DNA from: Massilia sp. Root133 | GTDB taxonomy: Bacteria; Pseudomonadota; Gammaproteobacteria; Burkholderiales; Burkholderiaceae_D | Direction of reading: 5' to 3' | Assembly (NCBI RefSeq): GCF_001426525.1 | Contig: NZ_LMEW01000035.1 | Location: 62,001 to 126,000, forward strand | DNA: 64,000 nt | Shown: piece after piece, positions 26,784 to 35,465 of the stretch | Numbering within the stretch: position 1 is the first letter of the stretch | Layout of the letters: every line of letters begins with the position of its first letter | The notes under the pieces: generated by a model | What the model was told of the DNA's origin: nothing | Database searches by the model: none | The model's input: only the letters and a program-made list of their open reading frames with translations | Translations under genes and position numbers: made by a program

Positions 26784-27944
26784 ATGATCAGATACGGCCA
26801 ACAAGATATTACGCAGGCAGACATCGATGCAGTCGTTGACGTCCTGAAATCGGTCAACCTTACCCAAGGGCCAGCCATCGCCCGTTTCGAAGAGGCTGTG
26901 CGCGAGCACGTCGGTGCAGGACATGCAGTCGCTGTCAACAGCGCGACGTCGGCACTTCATATCGCATGCCTGGCGCTGGGCCTTGGTCCCGGAGACTGGC
27001 TGTGGACTACTCCGAATACCTTTGTCGCATCGGCGAACTGCGCGCTTTATTGCGGGGCGGAGGTTGATTTCGTCGATATCGACCCCAAAACATACAACTT
27101 GTGCCCGAATGCGCTCGAAGCCAAACTTATCAAGGCAGCGGAGCAGGGACGTCTGCCTAAGATCGTCGTACCGGTTCATTTGAGCGGCCAGCCCTGCAAC
27201 ATGCGGGCCATTCACGCGCTTGCCCAACGTTTCGGATTCAAGATCATCGAAGACGCATCGCACGCCATTGGAGGCCGGTATCTTGGCGAGCCCATCGGGA
27301 ATTGTCGTTACAGCGACATCACTGTCTTTAGTTTCCATCCAGTAAAGATTATTACGACTGCCGAGGGTGGCATGGCCATTACCAACGACCCGGAAGTCGC
27401 GGTTCGTCTCGGATTGCTGCGCAGTCACGGCATTACCCGTGACCCGAATTTGATGACGAAGCCGATGGCCGGTCCCTGGGATTATCAACAGGTAGCGTTG
27501 GGATTTAACTATCGAATGACTGATATCCAGGCGGCGCTCGGCGTTAGCCAGATGACACGTCTGGACCATTATGTGGAGCGTCGCCATGAAATCGCGCGTC
27601 GCTATAACGAGATGCTCGACGGCTTGCCACTGACCCTGCCATGGCAGGATCCGGACGGTTATTCGGCATATCATCTTTACATTATTCGTCTTCAGTTGGA
27701 CAAGACGAACCGGACGCATTTGCAGGTATTTGAATTCCTACGCGCCAGGGATATCATCGTCAATCTGCATTATATTCCTGTGCACACTCAACCTTATTAC
27801 CAGGCGATGGGATTCAAACAAGGCGATTTCCCTGAAGCGGAGCGATACTATACTGAAGCGATCAGTATTCCGATGTATCCCACCCTGACCGATGCCGAAC
27901 AGGCCGAGGTCGTTTCAGCGATTAAGGACGCTCTTGCGCAATGA
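26784..27944 (+). CDS. pseC: UDP-4-amino-4,6-dideoxy-N-acetyl-beta-L-altrosamine transaminase PseC
   Basis: A PLP-dependent sugar aminotransferase (DegT/DnrJ/EryC1 family) of 386 residues, second step of pseudaminic acid synthesis. K188 in SFHPVKIITTAEGG is the PLP Schiff-base lysine, and EDASHAIGG contains the PLP-contacting Asp. The start MIRYGQQDITQADIDAVVDV is typical of PseC. It acts on the 4-keto-6-deoxy product of a UDP-GlcNAc 5-inverting 4,6-dehydratase. No separate pseB is present; the CapE-type enzyme at 33289 makes the same product. Its stop overlaps pseF (ATGA). Confidence 0.9.
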   Translation: MIRYGQQDITQADIDAVVDVLKSVNLTQGPAIARFEEAVREHVGAGHAVAVNSATSALHIACLALGLGPGDWLWTTPNTFVASANCALYCGAEVDFVDIDPKTYNLCPNALEAKLIKAAEQGRLPKIVVPVHLSGQPCNMRAIHALAQRFGFKIIEDASHAIGGRYLGEPIGNCRYSDITVFSFHPVKIITTAEGGMAITNDPEVAVRLGLLRSHGITRDPNLMTKPMAGPWDYQQVALGFNYRMTDIQAALGVSQMTRLDHYVERRHEIARRYNEMLDGLPLTLPWQDPDGYSAYHLYIIRLQLDKTNRTHLQVFEFLRARDIIVNLHYIPVHTQPYYQAMGFKQGDFPEAERYYTEAISIPMYPTLTDAEQAEVVSAIKDALAQ

Positions 27945-28639
27945 GGCTTGCAGTCATCCCGGCGCGTGGCGGCAGTAAACGAATTCCGCGCAAGAATATC
28001 CGGACTTTCTGTGGCAAGCCGATGATCGCATGGTCTATCGAAGCTGCACTTGAGAGCAAGTGCTTCGACCGTGTCATTGTTTCCACGGACGACGAAGAAA
28101 TTGCCGAAATATCAAGGCGTTATGGTGCGGAAGTGCCCTTCATGCGCCCGCGCGAGTTATCTGATGACCATGCGACGACGGTGCCGGTGATCGCCCATGC
28201 GGTCAATTGGCAGAGCCAGACTGGCAATATACCGGACATGGTTTGCTGTCTTTACGCGACAGCACCATTTGTACAGGCATCGGACTTGCTGCAAGGCTTG
28301 AATCTGCTGGAGACCACCGGTTGCGACTATGCATTCTCTGTGACAAGCTACGCCTTTCCAATTCAGCGGGCGCTTCGGATTGGCGATAACGGTATGACCC
28401 AGATGTATTACCCGGAACATGCAAACACCCGCTCGCAGGATCTGGAAGATGCATGGCATGACGCTGGTCAATTCTATTGGGGCCGGACTGACGCTTGGCT
28501 GGCAGGGACGGCAGTGCTGTCGGGTAACTCTGCACCAGTGATCCTGCCGCGTTATCGTGTCCAGGACATCGATACGCTTGAAGACTGGGTCCGTGCCGAA
28601 TTGATGTTTTCCGCGCTAGGCAATAGCTCTGCCTTATGA
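27941..28639 (+). CDS. pseF: pseudaminic acid cytidylyltransferase PseF
   Basis: A 232-residue CMP-sugar synthetase that activates pseudaminic acid with CTP. It has the NeuA/KdsB-type start LAVIPARGGSKRIPRKNIR and the motif YATAPFVQASDL. Its position between pseC and pseG identifies the substrate as pseudaminic rather than sialic acid. It overlaps pseC and pseG by 4 bases each, a tightly coupled arrangement. Confidence 0.9.
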   Translation: MRLAVIPARGGSKRIPRKNIRTFCGKPMIAWSIEAALESKCFDRVIVSTDDEEIAEISRRYGAEVPFMRPRELSDDHATTVPVIAHAVNWQSQTGNIPDMVCCLYATAPFVQASDLLQGLNLLETTGCDYAFSVTSYAFPIQRALRIGDNGMTQMYYPEHANTRSQDLEDAWHDAGQFYWGRTDAWLAGTAVLSGNSAPVILPRYRVQDIDTLEDWVRAELMFSALGNSSAL

Positions 28640-29736
28640 AACAGCAGAACATCGCCTTTCGAGTGGATGCTTCGCTCGAAATCGGGACCGGACACCTCAT
28701 GCGCTGCCTGACCTTGGCGGATGCGTTGCGTGAGCAGGGTGCGGTATGCCGTTTCATCAGCCGTGCACACGACGGAAATCTGATCGAGCTGATCCGCCAG
28801 CGCGGCTTTGAAACGTTCGCTCTGCCGGTTTGCGAAGGCTTTGGCGTACCAAAGGAAGCAGGACAGCCCGCACATGCGGCGTGGCTAGGCGCCACATGGT
28901 CGACCGACGCCCAACAAACGCGGACTTTGCTGGGTGACTTTGATATTGATTGGCTGATCGTCGATCACTACGCACTGGACGCCAGATGGGAGCGTGAAGT
29001 AGCGAATGCCTGTGCGCGAGTCATGGTAATTGACGATCTTGCCGACCGTGAGCATGATTGTGCGGTCTTACTCGACCAGAATCTTGGACGGGACCCATCT
29101 GACTATGCTGGCCTGGTGCCGTCGGAGTGCAAGGTCCTCGTCGGCGTGAAATATGCGTTGTTGCGGGGCGAATTCGCGTCGATGCGGGCCTATAGCCTGG
29201 CGCGCCGCCGGCACGCGAGGCTTGACACGATTCTTGTCACGATGGGCGGTGTGGATAAGGACAATGCGACTTCGGCGGTTCTCGACGCGTTGGCGGATTG
29301 CCCACTACCGTCGGGCTGCCGCGTCATCGTGTTGATGGGGCCGCGTGCGCCATGGCTTGATGCCGTGCGAGCAAAGGCGGTAATCATGCCACGCAAGACC
29401 GAAGTATTGGTGAATGCGACGAATGTCGCCGAACTCATGGCCGAGAGCGACTTGTCGATCGGTGCCGCGGGCAGCACGTCGTGGGAACGTTGCGCGGTTG
29501 GCCTGCCGACTTTTATGCTGACTCTCGCATTCAATCAACGGGAAGTGTCCGCAGCTTTGCGCGACACAGGAGCTGTCGAAGCGTTCGAGTTGGGGCGGCA
29601 CTTCAAAGCCGACTTCATTGCCGCGATTTCGCGTTTGAATGGCGATCCACAACGTCTTCGTCATATGTCCGAATCGAGCGCGCGCGTATGTGATGGCGCG
29701 GGAACCAACCGCGTTCGCTCTGCGTTGCTCGATTAA
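28636..29736 (+). CDS. pseG: UDP-2,4-diacetamido-2,4,6-trideoxy-beta-L-altropyranose hydrolase PseG
   Basis: A 366-residue GT-B-fold hydrolase that removes UDP from the diacetamido sugar. The start IAFRVDASLEIGTGHLMRCL carries the PseG signature with the catalytic-site His (GTGH) used in UDP cleavage. VMVIDDLADREHDCAVLLDQN and DLSIGAAGSTSWERC are further family motifs. It overlaps pseF by 4 bases (ATGA). The next gene, pseI, is separated by about 190 bases. Confidence 0.9.
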   Translation: MKQQNIAFRVDASLEIGTGHLMRCLTLADALREQGAVCRFISRAHDGNLIELIRQRGFETFALPVCEGFGVPKEAGQPAHAAWLGATWSTDAQQTRTLLGDFDIDWLIVDHYALDARWEREVANACARVMVIDDLADREHDCAVLLDQNLGRDPSDYAGLVPSECKVLVGVKYALLRGEFASMRAYSLARRRHARLDTILVTMGGVDKDNATSAVLDALADCPLPSGCRVIVLMGPRAPWLDAVRAKAVIMPRKTEVLVNATNVAELMAESDLSIGAAGSTSWERCAVGLPTFMLTLAFNQREVSAALRDTGAVEAFELGRHFKADFIAAISRLNGDPQRLRHMSESSARVCDGAGTNRVRSALLD

Positions 29737-29927
29737 AGGAGTACATCAGGATTCTGAATGAATGCAATCAACCAATTTTGTCCAATCGACGACAATAGGC
29801 ACCAGCTGATGCGCGCAGGGCGCACAGCACAGGTAGTATAAAAGAATAATGTTGCGCGCCTCGGGACACTGGCCCAAGAAATGGCGGCAAAAGCTTGATG
29901 ACTTGTTAATCAAAGTATTGAAAACAA

Positions 29928-31007
29928 ATGGATTGTAATATGACGCCGACAATTACCATTGATGGTCGAAAAATCGGCCAGAACGAAGCCCCATACGTGA
30001 TCGCGGAACTTTCCGCCAATCACAATGGTAAATTGGAGACTGCCCTCAAAATTGTGGAAGAGGCGAAGAAGGCCGGTGCCGATGCGGTAAAACTGCAAAC
30101 GTACAAGCCGGACACGATTACGCTCGATTGCGATAATGAAGAGTTTCGTATCCACGGTGGCTTGTGGGGCGGGCGAACCCTTTACGACCTGTACGCCGAA
30201 GCGCATATGCCGTGGGAATGGCACAAGCCGCTGTTTGAGTATGCGCGAAAGCTCGGCATTACAATTTTCAGTTCGCCATTCGACAATACTGCAGTCGATC
30301 TGTTGGAAGAATTGAATGCCCCGGCTTATAAGATTGCATCGTTCGAAGCAGTTGATTTGCCCCTGATTAAATACGTCGCAAGCACGGGTAAGCCGATGAT
30401 CATTTCCACCGGCATGGCTGACGCACAAGAAATTGAAGAGGCCATTCAGGCCGCACGCGACGGGGGAGCCAAGGAGATCGCGATTTTGCATTGCGTGAGC
30501 GGATATCCTGCCCTGCCTGAAGAATACAACTTGCGGACACTTGCAGACATGGTGCGCCGATTTGGGCTGGTAACGGGTTTGTCTGATCATACAATCGACA
30601 ACACCACTGCCATCGCCAGTGTGGCGCTTGGTGCCTCGGTTATCGAAAAACATTTTACGCTCGATCGTAATGGTGGCGGACCAGATGATAGTTTTTCTCT
30701 CGAGCCAGGCGAATTGAAGATGTTGTGCCAAGGGGCGCGCACTGCCTGGGCAGCTCTCGGGCAGGTCGATTACGGCTTGAAGTCGAGTGAGAAAGGCAAT
30801 GCCAAGTTCAGACGCTCACTGTATTTTGTGGCGGATATGCAGGCTGGCGACGTCGTGACTGCTGAAAGTATTCGCAGTGTCAGACCAGGTTACGGCCTGC
30901 CTCCGAAGTACTGGGACTCGGTCGTTGGCGCCAAGGTTGTGCAGCCAATAACGAAATTCAGTCCAGTCACATTCGAGGATATTGGAATGCCTGATGAGAA
31001 GAATTGA
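29928..31007 (+). CDS. pseI: pseudaminic acid synthase PseI
   Basis: Condenses the 6-deoxy-diacetamido-altrose with phosphoenolpyruvate to pseudaminic acid. An N-terminal NeuB-type TIM barrel (IAELSANHNGKLETALKI, SSPFDNTAVDLLEELN, LSDHTIDNTTAIASVALGA, VIEKHFTLDR) is followed by a C-terminal SAF/antifreeze-like domain (about 290-350). The LSANHNG form fits PseI. No clear ribosome-binding site precedes either ATG (29928 or 29940), and the extra 4 residues do not matter for the family. The 190-base gap from pseG holds only a short decayed-looking frame. Confidence 0.9.
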   Translation: MDCNMTPTITIDGRKIGQNEAPYVIAELSANHNGKLETALKIVEEAKKAGADAVKLQTYKPDTITLDCDNEEFRIHGGLWGGRTLYDLYAEAHMPWEWHKPLFEYARKLGITIFSSPFDNTAVDLLEELNAPAYKIASFEAVDLPLIKYVASTGKPMIISTGMADAQEIEEAIQAARDGGAKEIAILHCVSGYPALPEEYNLRTLADMVRRFGLVTGLSDHTIDNTTAIASVALGASVIEKHFTLDRNGGGPDDSFSLEPGELKMLCQGARTAWAALGQVDYGLKSSEKGNAKFRRSLYFVADMQAGDVVTAESIRSVRPGYGLPPKYWDSVVGAKVVQPITKFSPVTFEDIGMPDEKN

Positions 31008-32148
31008 TCCATCACTGGAGCGGTTGCGAACCGTTGCCGGTGAAGGGAATAGACACTCCTATAAGTTATTGGAGTCAGGGAAAAGATTCTTCTTGTTTGC
31101 GAAATATTTTTTCACGTCGTTTTCTTACTTTCGCGGACAATCAGGTGAATCTCCAGTTGGCGCTGTTGCTTTCATCAAGGGTTCAAATCAGTTAAGGCAT
31201 CACAATAATCTTTCGAGCGCTCTTAAAACCGAATTCGGAGGCATCCAGTTGCTGTCGGCGGCAGCAGAAATTGTCGGGTGTCAAGCGATTGGGAGAATAA
31301 CGGCAGGTGAGTTGATCCAGCAGTTGGGGTATCTCGTTATGCTGTTAATGACGGGACGAAAGAGGTATCTGAGCTTGTATTTTCTGGCCTTTTCCTGCGC
31401 CATGGAACGGCTTGTGCAGCGATATTTCGGTAATGTGACTTCTTTCGTTTGCTACAATGACCAACCTTACGATGTGGCGGCGATATTGTATGCATTGCAC
31501 CGCAACGTTAATTGTCGCACCATTGTCGTACAGCACGGCTTGGTGCTGAGCGAAAAGTTCTACTTTCCGACAGTCGCTCGAGAGTTCTGGGCGTGGGGCG
31601 AACTTTCAAGAAAGCATTATTCGTCCAGAAATAAGATTGGAGAATTACTGGTAAAAGGCCGATTTCCGGCTGATCACATGCTGAAGTCGGAAGCACCGAG
31701 TTCGCAAGCGATCCACAGCATTCTTGTCGCGCCGTCGTTTTTTCACGGAGAGGTCAAGGAACTTGTGATGGCACTCGATTCGCAAATTCCAGACAAATCC
31801 GCATTGCGGGTGGCGGTAAAACTCCATCCCGCAACCAAGTTGCAGTGGCTCCTCAAGCTATGGTTCAGGCGACATGCGCCATGGCTTGGAAGCGAAACCG
31901 GAAATATGGAGAGTCTTGCTGAAAGCTACGATGCTCTGGTGACGAAAAACTCGACTTCTGCTGTAGATTTTTTACTCAGGAAAAAGGTCGTGTTCTTTGA
32001 TCGTCCAGGTACCGGACTGGTATTTCCATCGCTTAAATATGGTTTTGAATTAACCCAAATTGGGTCGGTTCTGGAGGGCAGTGCAGACAAGCTCGCCGGG
32101 AAAGAAGTTGATCGTGAGATATTCATAAGAAATGCGCTAAATGTTTAG
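30994..32148 (+). CDS. predicted GT-B-like glycosyltransferase, candidate pseudaminic acid transferase
   Basis: A 384-residue soluble or peripherally bound protein. The motifs VVQHGLVLSEKFYFP with FWAWGELSRKHY, VAPSFFHGE, VKLHPATK and DALVTKNSTSAVDFLL resemble capsule-type glycosyltransferases of the GT-B fold (KpsS or polysialyltransferase-like), where the HP motif binds CMP-sugars. The link to CMP-pseudaminic acid comes from that resemblance and from position after pseI, and is an inference. It overlaps pseI by 14 bases (a longer start at 30982 is also open) and overlaps wzy by 8. Confidence 0.6.
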   Translation: MRRIDPSLERLRTVAGEGNRHSYKLLESGKRFFLFAKYFFTSFSYFRGQSGESPVGAVAFIKGSNQLRHHNNLSSALKTEFGGIQLLSAAAEIVGCQAIGRITAGELIQQLGYLVMLLMTGRKRYLSLYFLAFSCAMERLVQRYFGNVTSFVCYNDQPYDVAAILYALHRNVNCRTIVVQHGLVLSEKFYFPTVAREFWAWGELSRKHYSSRNKIGELLVKGRFPADHMLKSEAPSSQAIHSILVAPSFFHGEVKELVMALDSQIPDKSALRVAVKLHPATKLQWLLKLWFRRHAPWLGSETGNMESLAESYDALVTKNSTSAVDFLLRKKVVFFDRPGTGLVFPSLKYGFELTQIGSVLEGSADKLAGKEVDREIFIRNALNV

Positions 32149-33280
32149 ACGTGATAAGTACTGGATCGCTCCTTTCTTTCTTGTTTTTATTGCTCATGGT
32201 CTGCTTTATTATGCTTTCCCTGAGCAGCACTACACTTCGTCCGAAGGTGGGGGAGGATGGATTTCATACTTGAAATATGTTTGCCTCATCGTCACCTTGC
32301 CGGCATTGATACAAGCAAGAATCAGTTCGAGTACATTGAGTTGGATCAGTTTTATTGTCATCCCTATCGGTGTTTCGCTGTGTCTGCAATTGTATTGGGT
32401 AAATGAGAATAATCTCCTTTTATTTCAATACACTATTGCGATGTTTGGTTATTTCTTCGGGCCGTTCGCGCTCAGGTTTTTTGAATCCAGGGTATTTGTC
32501 GAGCGTTTTTGTCTGGTCGCAATTTTTGTGATTTTTGCTTCAACCACATCTGAATTGTTTTTTGGTGGAATTTCTCAGGATTTTTCGCGTTCTGGTTTGC
32601 GTGGTGCTGGGCCTTTTATTAATCCGAATAATACAGGGATCATTGTCGCCATACTCGCTGCTGTCTACCATTATTACTCGAGAACGAAGGTCATGAATGC
32701 GGCAATTGCCCTGCTGGCCGCACTGACGCTGGTCATAACGGGGTCGAAAACCGGTATGGCCATCTACGCGGCAATGGCCTTTGTTCTGCTCCCGTCGCGC
32801 TGGCGTTTCACTGTTCTCCTGGTGGTTCCCCTGCTGTTGTTGATGAGTATGGATGAGATCGCAGATCTCTGGAGTGTCTACGAACTGCGCGATTTTAGTC
32901 TTGAAAGTGGAGAAATTCGTTCGGTTAATATATTTGCTTTACTGGAAAAATTGACTGATTTGTCTCCCATGGAGACGCTTTTCGGTTTTTCGAATACATC
33001 GCTGATTGACAACGCTTACCTGGACATGATGTCGTACGGGGGAGTTTCGTTGGTGATGAGTTTTGTTGTGGTCCAGTTGATATCCATCTTCCATTGTATT
33101 CGGCTGAGGATGAAACTGGCGGGGCTGTTGCACGGTGCATTTTTTCTAGCCATGCTTACGACCGATCTGCCGCGCCTTTGGCCGACCGGTTATATGTACT
33201 GGTGTTTAATAAGCGTTACTATTTTTAAGGCGCGACTGCATGAGAAATCGTATGCTAGTGCGGCGCGAGATTTTAATTGA
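32141..33280 (+). CDS. wzy: Wzy-type O-antigen/polysaccharide polymerase
   Basis: A 379-residue protein with about 10 hydrophobic segments and a periplasmic loop near residues 240-290, the usual Wzy plan. The codons are the most AT-rich of the locus, as often with Wzy. Sequence similarity cannot be named, so the assignment rests on topology, position between transferase and sugar genes, and the absence of another polymerase candidate. It would polymerise Wzx-flipped repeats in the periplasm. It overlaps the preceding gene by 8 bases. Confidence 0.72.
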   Translation: MFRRDKYWIAPFFLVFIAHGLLYYAFPEQHYTSSEGGGGWISYLKYVCLIVTLPALIQARISSSTLSWISFIVIPIGVSLCLQLYWVNENNLLLFQYTIAMFGYFFGPFALRFFESRVFVERFCLVAIFVIFASTTSELFFGGISQDFSRSGLRGAGPFINPNNTGIIVAILAAVYHYYSRTKVMNAAIALLAALTLVITGSKTGMAIYAAMAFVLLPSRWRFTVLLVVPLLLLMSMDEIADLWSVYELRDFSLESGEIRSVNIFALLEKLTDLSPMETLFGFSNTSLIDNAYLDMMSYGGVSLVMSFVVVQLISIFHCIRLRMKLAGLLHGAFFLAMLTTDLPRLWPTGYMYWCLISVTIFKARLHEKSYASAARDFN

Positions 33281-33288
33281 GGTATATG

Positions 33289-34332
33289 ATGTTCAATGAC
33301 AAGGTTCTTTTGATTACGGGTGGTACTGGCTCGTTTGGTAACGCTGTTTTGAAGCGCTTCTTGGACTCGGATATTCGTGAAATCCGGGTTTTTAGCCGCG
33401 ACGAAAAGAAGCAGGACGACATGCGCAAGCGCTACAACAACCCGAAGCTGAAATTCTATATCGGGGACGTGCGCGATGAGCGCAGCGTGAACAGTGCAAT
33501 GCGCGGTGTCGATTTCGTGTTCCACGCCGCCGCGTTGAAGCAGGTCCCGTCGTGCGAGTTTCACCCCATGCAGGCGGTACGCACCAACGTGCTGGGTACC
33601 GAAAATGTGCTGAACGCGGCCATTAATGCTGGTGTGAAACGCGTCGTGTGCCTGAGCACCGATAAGGCCGTTTATCCCATCAATGCGATGGGCATCAGCA
33701 AGGCCATGATGGAGAAAGTCATGGTTGCTGCGAGCCGAAATCTCGAGGGTACCGGGACCGTCATTTGCGGCACGCGCTATGGTAACGTGATGGCATCGCG
33801 CGGTTCGGTGATTCCGCTGTTCGTGCAACAAGTCCAGGAAGGGAAACAGATCACGGTCACCGACCCGATGATGACCCGCTTCATGATGACGCTTGCCGAC
33901 GCAGTGGATCTGGTGTTGTACGCATTCGAGCATGGTAATAACGGCGATATCTTCGTGCAGAAAGCGCCGGCTGCGACAGTCGAGGTGCTCACGACCGCTA
34001 TCCTGGAGTTGATGGATAAGCGTGACCACCCCGTTGCGGTGATCGGCTCGCGTCACGGCGAGAAACTGTACGAGTCCTTGCTGAGCCGCGAAGAGCGCGC
34101 ATGCTCCGAAGACATGGGCGACTACTTCCGTGTCCCGCCCGATGGTCGCGACCTGAACTACGCTAAGTTTGTCGAGGAAGGCGAGCAGCGTATCACGCAA
34201 GCTTTGCATGGCGAGGAATATAACTCCCACAACACCACGCGACTCGACGTCGAAGGGATGAAACAGTTGCTGCTCAAGTTGGACTTTATGCAGCGCATCG
34301 TTCGCGGTGAGCCTGCGGAAGTCGGGGAATAA
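33289..34332 (+). CDS. capE: UDP-GlcNAc 4,6-dehydratase (5-inverting), CapE/WbjB family
   Basis: A 347-residue SDR enzyme that makes UDP-2-acetamido-2,6-dideoxy-L-arabino-4-hexulose from UDP-GlcNAc. The start MFNDKVLLITGGTGSFGNAV carries the Gly-rich NAD(P)-binding motif. LSTDKAVYPINAMGISKAMM is the active-site region; where classical SDR enzymes have Tyr-x3-Lys this one has Met-x3-Lys, as known for CapE. This distinguishes it from FlaA1/PseB enzymes, which have Tyr. The ATG at 33289 matches other CapE starts and has TTGAGG 6 bases upstream; an ATG at 33286 is adjacent. The capF and capG genes follow, the UDP-L-FucNAc route. Confidence 0.88.
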   Translation: MFNDKVLLITGGTGSFGNAVLKRFLDSDIREIRVFSRDEKKQDDMRKRYNNPKLKFYIGDVRDERSVNSAMRGVDFVFHAAALKQVPSCEFHPMQAVRTNVLGTENVLNAAINAGVKRVVCLSTDKAVYPINAMGISKAMMEKVMVAASRNLEGTGTVICGTRYGNVMASRGSVIPLFVQQVQEGKQITVTDPMMTRFMMTLADAVDLVLYAFEHGNNGDIFVQKAPAATVEVLTTAILELMDKRDHPVAVIGSRHGEKLYESLLSREERACSEDMGDYFRVPPDGRDLNYAKFVEEGEQRITQALHGEEYNSHNTTRLDVEGMKQLLLKLDFMQRIVRGEPAEVGE

Positions 34333-34336
34333 GCCA

Positions 34337-35461
34337 ATGAAGGTGCTGATTACCGGGGCGAACGGATTCCTGGGGAAAAACCTGCGTCAACACCTTGCCG
34401 AGCGTACAGATGTTGAGGTCGTCTGTTTTACGCGCGATGACGATGTGTCGGCACTGCGTTCCAAACTGGAAGGCGTGGAATTCGTTTTTCACCTGGCTGG
34501 CGTGAATCGGCCGCAACATGCCGAAGAGTTCAAGACTGGCAACACGGACCTGACGGCCGAGCTTTCGGAAGCGGTATGTGATCTTGCAACGCGCACTGGT
34601 CGGAAGGTGCCGGTACTGTATGCATCTTCGATCCAGGCGGAACTCGACAATCCCTACGGTGTCAGCAAACGAATGGCGGAGGAGGCTGTTCATGCAGCGT
34701 CGAAGCATGACATTCCGGTATCCATTTTTCGGTTACCAAATGTCTTTGGTAAATGGTGCCGCCCGAATTATAATTCCGTAGTGGCGACGTATTGCCACAA
34801 TATTGCTTCCGGGTTGCCGATTAAGATCAATGATCCTGCGGCAGTCCTTACTCTGGTGTACGTAGACGACGTTGTCGACGTTTTCGTACGAGCCATGGAT
34901 GGCCAGTTCCCTGTCTTGGATGAGCAGGGATTTGCGCAAGTATCTCCCCGTTACACCATTACAGTTGGTGAGCTGGCAACTCAGCTGCAAGCCTTTCGTG
35001 ACAGTCGCCACACCTTGATGACCGAACGGGTCGGCACGGGACTGGAGCGCGCCTTGTACTCGACCTATGTCAGCTACCTGCCTAAGGAATCGTTTTCCTA
35101 TACCGTGCCGCAGCATGCCGACAAGCGCGGAGTCTTTGTGGAAATGCTGAAGACGCCGGACAGTGGGCAATTTTCCTACTTCACCGCGCACGCCGGCGTA
35201 ACGCGGGGTGGTCATTATCACCACACGAAAACGGAAAAGTTCCTCGTCATTAAGGGACAAGCACGCTTCAGATTCCGGCACATGCAGACTGGCGAGACTT
35301 GGGAAATCCATACGAGTGGCGACAAACCTGAAATCGTCGAGACGGTTCCCGGCTGGACACATGACATTACGAATGTCGGAACCGACGAGCTGATCGCAAT
35401 GTTATGGGCCAACGAAGTCTTCGACCGCTCCAAACCGGACACGTTCGCGTGCCCGCTGTGA
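34337..35461 (+). CDS. capF: UDP-2-acetamido-2,6-dideoxy-hexulose reductase, CapF/WbjC family
   Basis: A 374-residue bifunctional enzyme of UDP-L-FucNAc synthesis. The N-terminal SDR domain has MKVLITGANGFLGKNL, SSIQAELDNPYGVSK (Tyr and Lys of the active site) and reduces the 4-keto sugar with NADPH. The C-terminal cupin domain (about 255-374; GGHYHHTKTEKFLVIKG) binds metal through its His residues and performs the preceding 3-epimerisation. Both domains look intact. It starts 4 bases after capE ends. Confidence 0.9.
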   Translation: MKVLITGANGFLGKNLRQHLAERTDVEVVCFTRDDDVSALRSKLEGVEFVFHLAGVNRPQHAEEFKTGNTDLTAELSEAVCDLATRTGRKVPVLYASSIQAELDNPYGVSKRMAEEAVHAASKHDIPVSIFRLPNVFGKWCRPNYNSVVATYCHNIASGLPIKINDPAAVLTLVYVDDVVDVFVRAMDGQFPVLDEQGFAQVSPRYTITVGELATQLQAFRDSRHTLMTERVGTGLERALYSTYVSYLPKESFSYTVPQHADKRGVFVEMLKTPDSGQFSYFTAHAGVTRGGHYHHTKTEKFLVIKGQARFRFRHMQTGETWEIHTSGDKPEIVETVPGWTHDITNVGTDELIAMLWANEVFDRSKPDTFACPL

Positions 35462-35465
35462 AAAA

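Noticed and set aside
33289..34332. CapE as PseB
   Set aside because: The active site has Met instead of Tyr in PINAMGISK and the flanking capF, capG and wbuB genes are those of UDP-L-FucNAc, so it is called CapE. Its product may still serve pseudaminic acid.
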